From assembly GCF_014696615.1 (NCBI RefSeq), contig NZ_JACJQJ010000018.1:62001-126000 (forward strand): a DNA stretch of 64,000 nucleotides. Reading direction: 5' to 3'. Source of the stretch: Nostoc linckia FACHB-104. Its GTDB lineage: Bacteria > Cyanobacteriota > Cyanobacteriia > Cyanobacteriales > Nostocaceae. The position numbers and the translations under genes are program-made. Position 1 is the stretch's first letter; each line of letters opens with the position of its first letter. Shown in pieces: positions 42,543 through 51,851 of the stretch. Below the pieces are notes generated by a model, which saw only the letters and a program-made list of their open reading frames with translations, searched no databases and was not told the DNA's origin.

Positions 42543-43088
42543 TTAATTCATTACGTAAAAGCAGAGAATTTCGACAACTTTGCCATTCTTAAAAGTAAAA
42601 TTTAAACCAGCAGGGCTAGGGTTTTCGATGCCGTAATTTACTCTAGAAAGATTATCCTCTTGATAAATCTCAGCTTTACCGTAGGTTCTCGTAACTTTTG
42701 ATTGCCTATCGCCAACTTTTACACCATCGATAGTGGCATATTTATTACTGGTAACTTTAATTTGATAAACGCTAAATTTACCTGGCGTAGAACCCTCATC
42801 TAAATCAACTGTGATACCGGGGTATTTGAGAGTCCGAATTCTCCCAATCGCAGGACTATCACTATTTTCTACTTTTACAGGTTTACCTAATATCTTCCTA
42901 ACTTGTATTTCACGCATAGAAAGTTTAATACCACCGATTCCCAACCGCTCCTCTGTTAATGTTGTGGATTGCTGAGAATTTTGAGCAATTTGATACCCAG
43001 TAGTGGTGGTAGCAATTACTTGACTATGGTTGTAGTTAATTAAAGATATAAAAGAAAGAGCGATCGCTAACGAAATAGCTTTTAACAT
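42543..43088 (-). CDS. Exported hypothetical protein
   Basis: 181 residues with an N-terminal signal-like hydrophobic segment (LKAISLAIALSFISLINY). The mature part has two similar units, LSMREIQVRKILGKPVKVEN and VKVGDRQSKVTRTYGKAEIY, each a (V/I)xxxxGKPxxV-type repeat. This resembles the duplicated SmpA/BLIP-like alpha/beta fold of small envelope proteins. No catalytic motif is seen. Transcribed away from the phosphatase gene. Function unknown. Confidence 0.7.
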   Translation of the reverse strand: MLKAISLAIALSFISLINYNHSQVIATTTTGYQIAQNSQQSTTLTEERLGIGGIKLSMREIQVRKILGKPVKVENSDSPAIGRIRTLKYPGITVDLDEGSTPGKFSVYQIKVTSNKYATIDGVKVGDRQSKVTRTYGKAEIYQEDNLSRVNYGIENPSPAGLNFTFKNGKVVEILCFYVMN

Positions 43089-43281
43089 AGTGCCTTAACT
43101 AACTGGAAATGGGCATGGGGCATGGGGCATGGGACATTGGGCATTGAAGAAGTTTTTCTCCCCTACCCCCTGCTCCCTGCCCCCTTGCCTCATCCCCCTA
43201 TCTTTCTTGGTAAAAATTAAGTTACAGTGATTAACCCAGTTTGCAGTAAAATTGTTCCTTTAGAGAGAGGAGGGCAAGATA

Positions 43282-44634
43282 GTGACCCGTGTCATCATTG
43301 TACGCCACGGCCAAAGTATGTATAACACTGAGCGGCGTATCCAAGGGCGCACTGATGCGTCCCAATTGACAGAAAAAGGTCAAACCGATGCCGGCAAATT
43401 AGGCAAAGCCCTCAGTAATATTTTATTCAACGCAATTTATAGCAGCCCGTTACAGAGAGCAAAGCAAACAGCAGAAATTATTCAACGTGAGTTGACAGAG
43501 CAGACTGGCAAGTCTGCTGTCTGCCAAACTTCTGATAAACTGCTGGAAATTGACCTGCCTTTATGGGAGAGAATGCTCACATCTGAGGTGAAGCAACAGT
43601 TTGCTGAAGACTACCAAACTTGGCACGAACGTCCCGATGAATTGCGGATGTTAGTGGAAAGCCCAGAAGGAACTAAAGAGCATTTTCCGGTTCTGTCTTT
43701 ATACGAACAAGCACGGCAGTTTTGGCAAGAAACTTTACCCCATCATCAAGGTGAAACTATCTTGATTGTGGGACATAACGGCATTAATCGCGCTTTAATT
43801 AGCACTGCCCTAGGGATTCCCGCTAGACGCTACCATTCCATACAGCAATCTAACTGTGGCATTACAGTATTAAATTTTGCTGGTGGTTTGGGCGACTCCG
43901 TACAGTTAGAATCTTTAAATCAGACACAACATACAGGCGAAACTCTGCCTTCATTGCGTCCCGGACATCAAGGTGTCAGATTACTACTAATACGTCATGG
44001 AGAAACCGAGTGGAATCGTCAAACTAGATTCCAAGGACAAATAGACGTTCCCCTCAACGACAACGGTAGAAGCCAGGCGCGCAAAGCTGGCGAATTTCTC
44101 AAAGATGTGGAACTAGATTTTGCTGTCAGCAGTCCAATGGCGCGTCCCAAAGAAACAGCAGAACTGATATTGCAGCACCATCCTAGTGTGAAGCTGGAAT
44201 TCCAAGATGGTTTAAGGGAAATCAGCCACGGACTCTGGGAAGGTAAATTAGAAGTAGAAATAGAACAAGAGTTCCCCGGAGAATTAGAACGCTGGCGCAC
44301 AGAACCAGCACAAGTACAAATGCCAGAAGGAGAAAATTTACAGCAGGTTTGGGAACGTAGTGTTGCAGCTTGGCGCTTAATTGTGCAAGCAGCATCACAA
44401 AGTGATCTGAAAACTGGCATCGTCGTGGCTCACGATGCTACTAATAAAACTTTACTATGTCATATTCTGGGTTTACCATCAGATAACTTCTGGAATTTCC
44501 GCCAGGGTAACGGCGCAGTTAGCGTCATCGATTACCCAGCTGGGCCAGATGGTTTACCAGTGCTGCAAGCCATGAATATCACCACTCACTTAGGTGGCGG
44601 TGTATTTGATAAAACAGCAGCTGGAGCATTGTAG
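43282..44634 (+). CDS. Double-domain histidine phosphatase (phosphoglycerate-mutase family)
   Basis: 450 residues with two complete histidine-phosphatase domains. Domain 1 has the RHGQSMYN motif near residue 8 and VGHNGINRAL; domain 2 has RHGETEWN with H about 239 and VAHDATNKTL. Both phospho-histidine motifs are intact. The start is GTG, supported by a strong SD (AGGAGGG at 43269-43275). Family members dephosphorylate small phosphometabolites such as phosphoserine or alpha-ribazole phosphate, or act as mutases; the substrate cannot be read. Double-domain forms are known in cyanobacteria. The next gene is 389 bp downstream. Confidence 0.9.
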   Translation: MTRVIIVRHGQSMYNTERRIQGRTDASQLTEKGQTDAGKLGKALSNILFNAIYSSPLQRAKQTAEIIQRELTEQTGKSAVCQTSDKLLEIDLPLWERMLTSEVKQQFAEDYQTWHERPDELRMLVESPEGTKEHFPVLSLYEQARQFWQETLPHHQGETILIVGHNGINRALISTALGIPARRYHSIQQSNCGITVLNFAGGLGDSVQLESLNQTQHTGETLPSLRPGHQGVRLLLIRHGETEWNRQTRFQGQIDVPLNDNGRSQARKAGEFLKDVELDFAVSSPMARPKETAELILQHHPSVKLEFQDGLREISHGLWEGKLEVEIEQEFPGELERWRTEPAQVQMPEGENLQQVWERSVAAWRLIVQAASQSDLKTGIVVAHDATNKTLLCHILGLPSDNFWNFRQGNGAVSVIDYPAGPDGLPVLQAMNITTHLGGGVFDKTAAGAL

Positions 44635-45023
44635 AGGTCAGTGTTAAGCTGTCGGTCACAAGAGGCAAGGGAGCAGGGAGCAGGGAGCAAGGGGGAGAAA
44701 TTGAGACAGAGCTTATACTCCGCCCCAAACAAGCGTCCTGGAAGGACGGGGCTACCCATGTTCCGCTCCGCACTCGCGTTAGGGGAAACGGCTTGCTCCC
44801 TGCTAAAAGCTCCTTTTCCCCCTGCCTCTTTCGGTCAACTGAAGGCTGAAGTATAAAGTATGAAGTATGAAGTATGAAATTATCCAACTTATCGAGGGAT
44901 GGAGTTTGAACTGATCTCCATTCTCATTCGACTTATCTTTATCCTTCATCCTTTGTTCGGTCAACAGATAGATCACAATAGACACACAGTTAAAACACTG
45001 ATAAGTAATCGCTAAAAGCACAC
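44635..45023. other. Intergenic, STRR-containing
   Basis: It contains GGGAGCA repeats (44668-44692), a REP-like CTGGAAGGACGGGGC segment, and an AAGTATG heptamer array (44849-44875). No gene is supported; the dihydroorotase-like promoter should lie at its right end. Confidence 0.5.
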
Positions 45024-46325
45024 ATGACAACTGAATTGCTACAACAAGTACGGGTAATTGACCCGGTTTCTGGAACAGATCAACTAGCTGATGTGCTAAT
45101 TGCTGATGGTGACATCCAAGCCATTGCCGCACACATTACCGATGTCAGTTCCGATACTCAAATCAAAGATTGTCGGGGATTAGTTCTAGGGCCGGGGTTA
45201 GTGGATTTGTACAGCCACTCTGGAGAACCGGGATTTGAAGAAAGGGAAACCATCTCATCCCTGCTGCAAGCAGCTGCATCTGGTGGTTTTACCAGAGTCA
45301 GCATCTTACCCAACACCTCCCCCACCATTGATAACCCGGCTGTTGTGGCACAGTTGCAAAAGATGAGCAAACAAAGAGAAATTTCCTCTCCCTCATCCCC
45401 CTCATCTCCCTCATCCCCCCCTCTCCCCCAGCTGCAAGTATGGGGTGCGATTACCTTAGACTTAGCAGGGAAGCAATTAACAGAATTAGCAGATTTAGCC
45501 GCAGCGGGGGTTGTTGGCTTTACCGATGCTGTCCCCAGGGAAAATTTAGGACTAGTGCGGCGGGTGTTAGAATATCTGCTGCCTATAGGTAAACCGATAG
45601 CTTTTTGGCCTTGTGACCAACAATTAACAGCCAATGGGGTGATGCGAGAAGGGCCAGACGCAATTCGCCTGGGTTTACCACCCATACCCGCCAGTGCAGA
45701 AACCAGTGCGATCGCAGCTTTATTAGAATTAGTCGCCGCCACAGGCAATTCCCACGTGCATATTATGCGTGTTTCTACGGCACGTAGTGTAGATTTAATT
45801 GCATCAGCCAAGGCATCTGGTTTACCCATCACCGCCAGCACTACTTGGATGCATTTGTTACTAGATACCAAGTCAGTCAAAAGCTATCACACCAGCTTAC
45901 ATTTAGATCCGCCCTTGGGTAATCCCAGCGATGTCAAAGCATTACGGGAAGGAGTACGTACCGGAGTCATCGATGCGATCGCCATTGAACACGCACCCTT
46001 CACCTACGAAGAAAAAGTCCAAGCCTTTGCCGAAGCACCTCCAGGCGCAATTGGTTACGAGTTAGCATTGCCTTTGTTATGGCAACATCTCGTAGACACT
46101 GGCGAATTTACCGCCTTAGAATTATGGCGTGCTTTGAGTAAGCGATCAGCCGAATGTTTGCGAGACAAAGTAAATGCGATCGCACCTCATCAAAAAGCCG
46201 AATTAACCTTATTTGACCCTCAGCAAAACTGGAAAGTTGAGAGTAAAAATCTACATACCCTATCTAGTAACACACCTTGGCTAGGGCAACAATTGCAAGG
46301 CCGTGTTGTGCAGATTTGGTGTTAA
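45024..46325 (+). CDS. Dihydroorotase-like amidohydrolase, metal site largely lost
   Basis: 433 residues aligning by eye with class I dihydroorotase (PyrC) along its length: GLVDLYSHSGEPGFEERET, SILPNTSPTIDNP, then HLDPPLGNPSDVKAL and AIGYELALPLL. Key residues differ from active enzymes. The HxH motif is Y63-x-H65, the substrate arginine is G67, the VAHCED histidine region reads IAFWPCDQ, the CHVST histidine is R249, and the TDHAPH aspartate is E322 (IEHAPF). This fits a non-catalytic PyrC-prime type protein, which in other bacteria supports aspartate transcarbamoylase. A Ser/Pro insert (about 121-135) is encoded by CTCCCTCAT repeats. No pyr genes are adjacent. Confidence 0.88.
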   Translation: MTTELLQQVRVIDPVSGTDQLADVLIADGDIQAIAAHITDVSSDTQIKDCRGLVLGPGLVDLYSHSGEPGFEERETISSLLQAAASGGFTRVSILPNTSPTIDNPAVVAQLQKMSKQREISSPSSPSSPSSPPLPQLQVWGAITLDLAGKQLTELADLAAAGVVGFTDAVPRENLGLVRRVLEYLLPIGKPIAFWPCDQQLTANGVMREGPDAIRLGLPPIPASAETSAIAALLELVAATGNSHVHIMRVSTARSVDLIASAKASGLPITASTTWMHLLLDTKSVKSYHTSLHLDPPLGNPSDVKALREGVRTGVIDAIAIEHAPFTYEEKVQAFAEAPPGAIGYELALPLLWQHLVDTGEFTALELWRALSKRSAECLRDKVNAIAPHQKAELTLFDPQQNWKVESKNLHTLSSNTPWLGQQLQGRVVQIWC

Positions 46326-46440
46326 TAGCAGCTGGAAAAGCTGCTCTTTACCAAACAAGTTTACCAGCAGTGCGATCGCGATCGCTGCTAATTCCTTAGA
46401 TGAATTTGTCCAAAGCCTTGGATAGCAACAATTCAACAAT

Positions 46441-46516
46441 TCAACAGTCAACAGTCAACAGTCAACAGTCAACAGTCAACAGTCAACAGTCAACCATCAA
46501 CAGTCAACCATCAACA
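46441..46516. repeat. CAACAGT heptamer array
   Basis: About ten copies of TCAACAG/TCAACCA. The right end contains the stop codon of the adjacent minus-strand gene (46504). Confidence 0.92.
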
Positions 46517-46887
46517 TTGACCTTTTCTGCAAAACTTTTTAACCTGTTGATAGTGCTTTTGTGAATGCGATCGCTCTTAAGCATACCACCAGCCATGACA
46601 TATTCAGCACTCTCTTTTCCGTATCTACCCGCAACCGACAACAACATATTTTCACACACAACGTTTAAGCGTTTTTCTAGCTGCTCAATATCAATTCTGG
46701 AAGCCTGAACCACAGCCAAAGCAGTGTGATAAGTATTAAGTTGAGTACGTAATTCCTCAATTTGTTGCCGCAGATTTTGCAAGCTGTTAGAATTGCCAAA
46801 ATCCAGATTTGGATCGATAGCTTGCAGTCCAGAAGCTCGTTGTTGAGCCTTTTCTAGAATACGAGATAAACGTTTTGGGCGAGGCAT
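46504..46887 (-). CDS. Hypothetical coiled-coil protein
   Basis: 127 residues from the ATG at 46887 (MPRPKRLSRILEKAQQRASGL); an upstream in-frame start would add 14 residues of poor composition. A coiled coil spans about 35-75 (NLRQQIEELRTQLNTYHTAL), followed by VVCENMLLSVAGRYGKESAEY and MAGGMLKSDRIHK. It is basic at the N-terminus. The last codons (VNVDG) and stop lie within the CAACAGT repeat array, so the C-terminus has been shaped by repeat DNA. No recognised family. Confidence 0.65.
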   Translation of the reverse strand: MPRPKRLSRILEKAQQRASGLQAIDPNLDFGNSNSLQNLRQQIEELRTQLNTYHTALAVVQASRIDIEQLEKRLNVVCENMLLSVAGRYGKESAEYVMAGGMLKSDRIHKSTINRLKSFAEKVNVDG

Positions 46888-47087
46888 AGATGTACTCTGA
46901 ATGAATGTTGTACTGTCATCTTGTCTCAAAAAAGCTGTATTTTGGTTCAGGGAATATCACAAATATTGAGCTTTTTTTAACCAAATGTTGGGATATAAAT
47001 CTGTAATTATCCTTAACTTATCGCAATCTGCCCTCGCTGTTCCTCAACCGATAGCCAGCAAAGTGCTATTTTTAATCACCCATAAAC

Positions 47088-47300
47088 AACCTTAACTCCT
47101 TGGTTAGCAAACAGTTAAGGTTCTCTATGGATGAGGTAGCGTTCATAAGCAACCTTAACCCTTTGGTCATCAAATAGTTAAGGTTATCTATGGATGAGGT
47201 AGCGTTGATAGACAACCTTAACCCCTTGGTCATCAAATAGTTAAGGTTATCTATGGATGAGGTAGCGTTCATAACCAACCTTAACTCCTTGGTCACCAAT
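47088..47300. repeat. 63-bp tandem repeat with internal hairpin
   Basis: Three full units start at 47088, 47151 and 47214, with a partial fourth from 47277. Each contains AACCTTAAC and GTTAAGGTT as a 9-bp inverted repeat, then CTATGGATGAGGTAGCGTT. The unit length is divisible by three, so a 75-codon minus-strand frame stays open. Confidence 0.92.
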
Positions 47301-47429
47301 GAGTTAACAGCAGCATCCAGGCAATTAAACCACCTATCCTCAAGGGTTTAGCAGTGCTAAACCCCTACAATAGGCGTGTTTTTATATACATATTTAGTAT
47401 TTATAGGAATTTGGAAACAGAATACAACA

Positions 47430-47500
47430 AATTGTAGGGGCAAGGCATTGCCTTGCCCTCTAGAATTGATGTGTCGCCAACATTATTTGAATTAGTATTA
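47430..47500. repeat. Dispersed repeat, second copy
   Basis: It matches 4919-4994 (GCCCTCTAGAAT, TTGATGTGTCGC, TTAGTATTA). An opposite copy is at 31479-31512. Confidence 0.6.
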
Positions 47501-47818
47501 AATGCGTATACGTTGTGGAGGAAATTTGCACAGGAAGGTTTCCCCGAATCACTGATTGCGCGCTCCCCTGCAGAACGACTCCCCCTACATTCCCCTACAC
47601 CCCATTCGCAATTACCAATCACCAATTACCCAAACTGCATAACCCCTCAAACCTCAGAGATATATGTAATTGCAACGCTCAAGAACTCAGCACCAAAAGC
47701 GTCAGCAGATTCTTATGCTCAAACAACTTTCATTAAAACTTCAAATAATACCCGCAAAACTACAGATAAACCCTGCCATACTAACTAAAACAGCCAAAAA
47801 ACAACTTTCCCGCTTAAA

Positions 47819-47851
47819 AATTACGAATTACGAATTACGAACTACGAATTA
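47819..47851. repeat. ACGAATT heptamer array
   Basis: About four units, ending five bases before the CHAT gene ATG. The same heptamer recurs at 53886-53912. Confidence 0.85.
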
Positions 47852-47855
47852 CCCC

Positions 47856-50800
47856 ATGAAATTGCTAACTTGGTCAATCGCTACAGCAATGACATTAGGA
47901 CTACTGGTGAGTATACCCAGGGAAGTTGCAGGACAAACCCAACCACCACTATCAGCCCAACAGTCCGCAGAGTTAGCCGAAGCCGAGCGACTGAATGAAC
48001 AAGTGATGCAGTTGTATCAGCAAGGTAGATATAGTGAAGCTATCCCCTTGGCACAAAGAGTCTTAGCGATTCAGGAGAAAGTACTGGGTACAGAACATCC
48101 CGATGTCGCACAAAGCCTGAACAATTTAGCTCTACTTTACAAGTCACAGGGCAGTTATGCCAAAGCCGAACCCCTTTATCTGCGCTCTCTGGCGATTCGG
48201 GAGAAAGTACTGGGTAGAGAACATCCCGATGTCGCACAAAGCCTGAACAATTTAGCTCTACTTTACAAGTCCCAGGGGAATTATGCCAAAGCCGAACCCC
48301 TTTACCTCCGCTCTCTGGCGATTTGGGAGAAAGTACTGGGTAAAGAACATCAACTTGTGGCAGGTAGCCTGAACAATTTAGCAGCACTTTACCAATCCCA
48401 GGGGAATTATGCCAAAGCCGAACCCCTTTACCTCCGCTCTCTGGCGATTTGGGAGAAGGTTCTGGGTAAAGAACATCCTAATGTCGCACAAAGCCTGAAC
48501 AATTTAGCGGAAATTTACCGAGAACAGGGAAATTATGCCAAAGCCGAACCCCTTTACCTCCGCTCTTTGGCGATTCGGGAGAAGGTTCTAGGTAAAGAAC
48601 ATCCCAATGTCGCACAAAGCCTAAACAATTTGGCAGTACTTTACCGACAGCAGGGGAATTATGCCAAAGCCGAACCCCTTTTTCTCCGCTCTCTGGCGAT
48701 TTGGGAGAAGGTTCTGGGTAAAGAACATCCCAATGTCGCACAAAGCCTGAACAATTTAGCTTTACTTTACGAGTCACAGGGGAATTATGCCAAAGCCGAA
48801 CCCCTTTTTCTCCGCTCTCTGGCAATTTGGGAGAAAGTACTGGGTAAAGAACATCGCGATGTGACACAAAGCCTGAATAATTTAGCTCTACTTTACTCAG
48901 AACAGGGGAATTATGCCAAAGCCGAACCCCTTTTCCTCCGCTCTCTGGCAATTCGAGAGAAAGTACTGGGTAAAGAACATCGCGATGTCGCACAAAGCCT
49001 GGACAATTTAGCAGCACTTTACTCAGAACAGGGAAGTTATACCAAAGCCGAACCCCTTTTCCTCCGCTCTCTGGCGATTCGGGAAAAGGTTCTGGGTAAA
49101 GAACATCGCGATGTCGCACAAAGCCTGAACAATTTAGCAGCACTTTACTCAGAACAGGGAAATTATGCCAAAGCCGAACCCCTTTTCCTCCACTCTCTGG
49201 CAATTCGGGAGAAGGTGCTGGGTAAAGAACATCGCGATGTCGCACAAAGCCTGAACAATTTAGCAGCACTTTACTCAGAACAGGGAAGTTATACCAAAGC
49301 CGAACCCCTTTTCCTCCGCTCTCTGGCGATTCGGGAGAAAGTACTAGGTAAAGAACATCCCAATGTGGCAGGTAGCCTGAACAATTTAGCAGTACTTTAT
49401 TGGGCACAGGGTAATATCAATCGCACCACTGATTTCCTCACCCGTGGACTCGCAGTTGAAGAACAAAATTTGCAACTTATCTATGCTGTAGGTTCAGAAC
49501 AAAGAAAACAAAACTATGCTCAAACCTTTAGTGGTAGTACAGACATTTCTGTTTCCATCGCGCTACAACAATCTACCAAAAACCCCACATTAGCCAAACT
49601 CGCTCTGACTACCATACTCCGGCGTAAAGGACGGGTGTTAGATGCCATGACTGACACTGTGCAGACATTACGCACTCAGTTAGCAAACAACCCAGAAACC
49701 AAAAAGCTGTTTGATGATTGGTTGAACGTACAGCAACAGTTAGCCACCTTAGTATATCGCGGTCAAGGGCAAGTAAAATTTGAAGTTTATCAAGGGCAAA
49801 TTCAACAACTAGAAGCAGAAAAGGAACGCTTAGAAGAACAAGTAAGTACTAAAAGTGCCGAGTTCCGCCAAGCCATTCAACCTGTGGAATTAGCTGCTAT
49901 CCAAGCTCAAATTCCCCAGGATGCTGCACTGGTGGAAATTGTGCAATATCAGCCATTTAATCCCAAAGCTAAAAAATCTAGCGAAAAATGGGGTAAACCG
50001 CGTTATGCAGCAGTAGTGCTACGTGCTTCTGGAGAACCGAAGTGGGTTGATTTGGGTGATGCTGCAACTATTGATAAATCTGTTGCTAGTTTCCGTCAGG
50101 TTTTGGTGTATGCTCCAGCACCTAGCCCAGAAAATAACACTAATTCTAAACAACGAGGTGGAATTATACCCAAACCTGCTGATGGAAAAACCGCTGTATC
50201 TCGCCTCCAGAAAGCCGCCCGTGACTTAGATGAGCAAATCATGGCTCCCATCCGTCCCCTGTTAGGCGATGCGAGTCACCTGTTGCTTTCACCAGATGGA
50301 CAGTTAAACTTGATACCCTTTGAAGCCCTCAAAGATGAGCAAAATCAATATCTAGTCCAACGTTATGCCTTCTCTTACCTCACCACTGGGCGAGACTTAC
50401 TCAGCTTCCAAACCACAGCCAAAGCCGCCTCAAATCCTGTAGTTTTTGCAGATATTGACTACGAACAACAAGACACCACAGTTGCAGCTAAATCTCGTGG
50501 TTTAAATCAGCGTTCCATTGACTTTGCTAATTTAAAATTTGACCCATTAATAGCAACTTTAGCAGAAGGGCAAGAAATCCAAAAGATTCTCCCCCAGACA
50601 AATATCATATTAGGGAAACAAGCCACAGAAGCTGCTATTAAACAATTAAACGCACCCAGAATTTTACATTTAGCGACGCATGGCTTCTTTTTACCAGATA
50701 AAGAAGTCCAACCCCAAAGCAATAATTTAAATCAGCAATTAGAAAAAGCCCCAGCTTTAAATATAGAAAATCCCTTATTACGTTCTGGTTTAGCTTTAGC

Positions 50801-51200
50801 TGGGTTTAATAACCGTCAAAACAAACAAAACACCGATACAGATGATGGAGTTCTCACTGCTTTAGAAGTCGCAGGTTTAAATTTACGAGGCACAGAATTA
50901 GTAGTTTTATCTGCTTGTGAAACTGGACTGGGCGACGTGAAAATTGGTGGCGGTTTGTACGGCTTGCGGCGTGCTTTAGTAATCGCAGGTTCTCAAACTC
51001 AACTGTTAAGTTTATGGCAAGTAGCTGATGATGGCACTAAAGATTTAATGGTGAAATATTATGAGAAATTGCAAGCCGGAAAGGGTAGACATGAAGCGTT
51101 GCGAGAGGTGCAGTTAGAGTTACTCAATAATCCGCAATATAAGCATCCTTATTATTGGGCGAGTTTTATTCCTTCCGGCAATTGGCGGGCGATGAAGTAA
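47856..51200 (+). CDS. Exported kinesin-light-chain-type TPR protein with CHAT domain
   Basis: 1114 residues from the ATG at 47856, chosen because the protein then starts with a signal peptide (MKLLTWSIATAMTLGLLVSI, cleavage near VAGQ). The upstream extension is encoded by STRR DNA. Eleven 42-residue TPRs follow, nearly identical to one another (SLNNLALLYxxQGNYAKAEP, LAIxEKVLGKEHP). A long linker leads to the CHAT domain with H942 in LATHGFFLPD and C1021 in VLSACETGLGD. The 126-bp repeats are so alike that copy-number change by recombination is likely. Probably a periplasmic or surface protease-like protein; the partner is unknown. Confidence 0.92.
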   Translation: MKLLTWSIATAMTLGLLVSIPREVAGQTQPPLSAQQSAELAEAERLNEQVMQLYQQGRYSEAIPLAQRVLAIQEKVLGTEHPDVAQSLNNLALLYKSQGSYAKAEPLYLRSLAIREKVLGREHPDVAQSLNNLALLYKSQGNYAKAEPLYLRSLAIWEKVLGKEHQLVAGSLNNLAALYQSQGNYAKAEPLYLRSLAIWEKVLGKEHPNVAQSLNNLAEIYREQGNYAKAEPLYLRSLAIREKVLGKEHPNVAQSLNNLAVLYRQQGNYAKAEPLFLRSLAIWEKVLGKEHPNVAQSLNNLALLYESQGNYAKAEPLFLRSLAIWEKVLGKEHRDVTQSLNNLALLYSEQGNYAKAEPLFLRSLAIREKVLGKEHRDVAQSLDNLAALYSEQGSYTKAEPLFLRSLAIREKVLGKEHRDVAQSLNNLAALYSEQGNYAKAEPLFLHSLAIREKVLGKEHRDVAQSLNNLAALYSEQGSYTKAEPLFLRSLAIREKVLGKEHPNVAGSLNNLAVLYWAQGNINRTTDFLTRGLAVEEQNLQLIYAVGSEQRKQNYAQTFSGSTDISVSIALQQSTKNPTLAKLALTTILRRKGRVLDAMTDTVQTLRTQLANNPETKKLFDDWLNVQQQLATLVYRGQGQVKFEVYQGQIQQLEAEKERLEEQVSTKSAEFRQAIQPVELAAIQAQIPQDAALVEIVQYQPFNPKAKKSSEKWGKPRYAAVVLRASGEPKWVDLGDAATIDKSVASFRQVLVYAPAPSPENNTNSKQRGGIIPKPADGKTAVSRLQKAARDLDEQIMAPIRPLLGDASHLLLSPDGQLNLIPFEALKDEQNQYLVQRYAFSYLTTGRDLLSFQTTAKAASNPVVFADIDYEQQDTTVAAKSRGLNQRSIDFANLKFDPLIATLAEGQEIQKILPQTNIILGKQATEAAIKQLNAPRILHLATHGFFLPDKEVQPQSNNLNQQLEKAPALNIENPLLRSGLALAGFNNRQNKQNTDTDDGVLTALEVAGLNLRGTELVVLSACETGLGDVKIGGGLYGLRRALVIAGSQTQLLSLWQVADDGTKDLMVKYYEKLQAGKGRHEALREVQLELLNNPQYKHPYYWASFIPSGNWRAMK

Positions 51201-51851
51201 TAATCAGTAGGGCTTTTTAATTACAAATAACTGGTAAGGATTGTCATTTGTCGTTTGTCATTGGTCATATCATATCCGCTAAATGATACCAATTTTAAGT
51301 GAAGTTGCATATATCTTGATCCCCCTAAATCCCCCTTAAAAAGCAGGGCCGATTCATTCCCTTTGAAACAGGATTTGTCAAGATGGTTAGCGATAAAAAT
51401 CATAAGTATGAGTAACGACGAAACAGACTTTTAAGCACATAAACAACAGTGCGATTGTCTATTTTCTCGATACGCACGTAGCAAAATCATCAATTTTATT
51501 TTGCTAGAACCCTTGATTTTTCAAGCTTATTAGGGAATGAATCAGCCCTGCCCTTAAAAAGGGGGACTTTGATTCTTTTACCCCCTTTTTTAAGGGGGGT
51601 TAGGGGGGATCTAATTCTGTGCAGCCTCATGAACAATGGTATTACGATATGTCATCACACTCTCTACGAGACGCTACGTAAACACAATGACAAAATATAT
51701 TTTTACACATTTGTGATGTTTCCCAAAGCTTTGGAGTGTTGGGTTTCGCAAAGCCTCAACCCAACCTACATTTGTAACGTTAATTCTTCAAATTGGTATA
51801 ACAAATTGTGGTAAAACAATTAGAGCCCTCAAACGCAATAACAAAGCAGAA
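51201..51851. other. Intergenic with an inverted-repeat element
   Basis: The main content is the element at 51318-51611. To its right are a REP-like CTACGAGACGCTACG and a GTTGGGTTTCGC/CAACCCAACCTAC palindrome (51738-51770). No gene is supported. Confidence 0.5.
51318..51611. mobile_element. MITE-like element with long inverted ends
   Basis: The left end (GATCCCCCTAAATCCCCCTT, then AAAAAGCAGGGCCGATTCATTCCC) is mirrored on the right by GGGAATGAATCAGCCCTGCC, AAAAAGGGGG and AAGGGGGGTTAGGGGGGATC. The inner about 170 bp is AT-rich and non-coding. The right arm has an extra segment relative to the left. Confidence 0.7.

Larger units (their letters stand above)
46930..47855. other. Intergenic with 63-bp hairpin repeats and STRRs
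   Basis: It holds the 63-bp tandem repeats, the dispersed repeat at 47430-47500, and an ACGAATT heptamer array directly upstream of the CHAT gene. Apparent ORFs here are repeat artefacts. Confidence 0.55.

Noticed and set aside
44579-45132. Minus-strand ORFs of 102-109 codons before the dihydroorotase-like gene
   Set aside because: They cross STRR arrays and the ends of two real plus-strand genes; composition is repeat-derived.
46441-46516. Possible CRISPR-like array of short repeats
   Set aside because: Units are contiguous 7-bp repeats without unique spacers; this is an STRR, not a CRISPR array.
47072-47299. 75-codon minus-strand ORF of 21-residue repeats
   Set aside because: Produced by the 63-bp hairpin repeat; no SD, and the DNA palindrome explains the structure better than a protein.
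48040-49407. Long minus-strand open frames with repeated LLNCSGFVRHRDVLYP units
   Set aside because: They are the antisense of the 126-bp TPR repeats; the repeat period is divisible by three, so the reverse frame stays open by chance.
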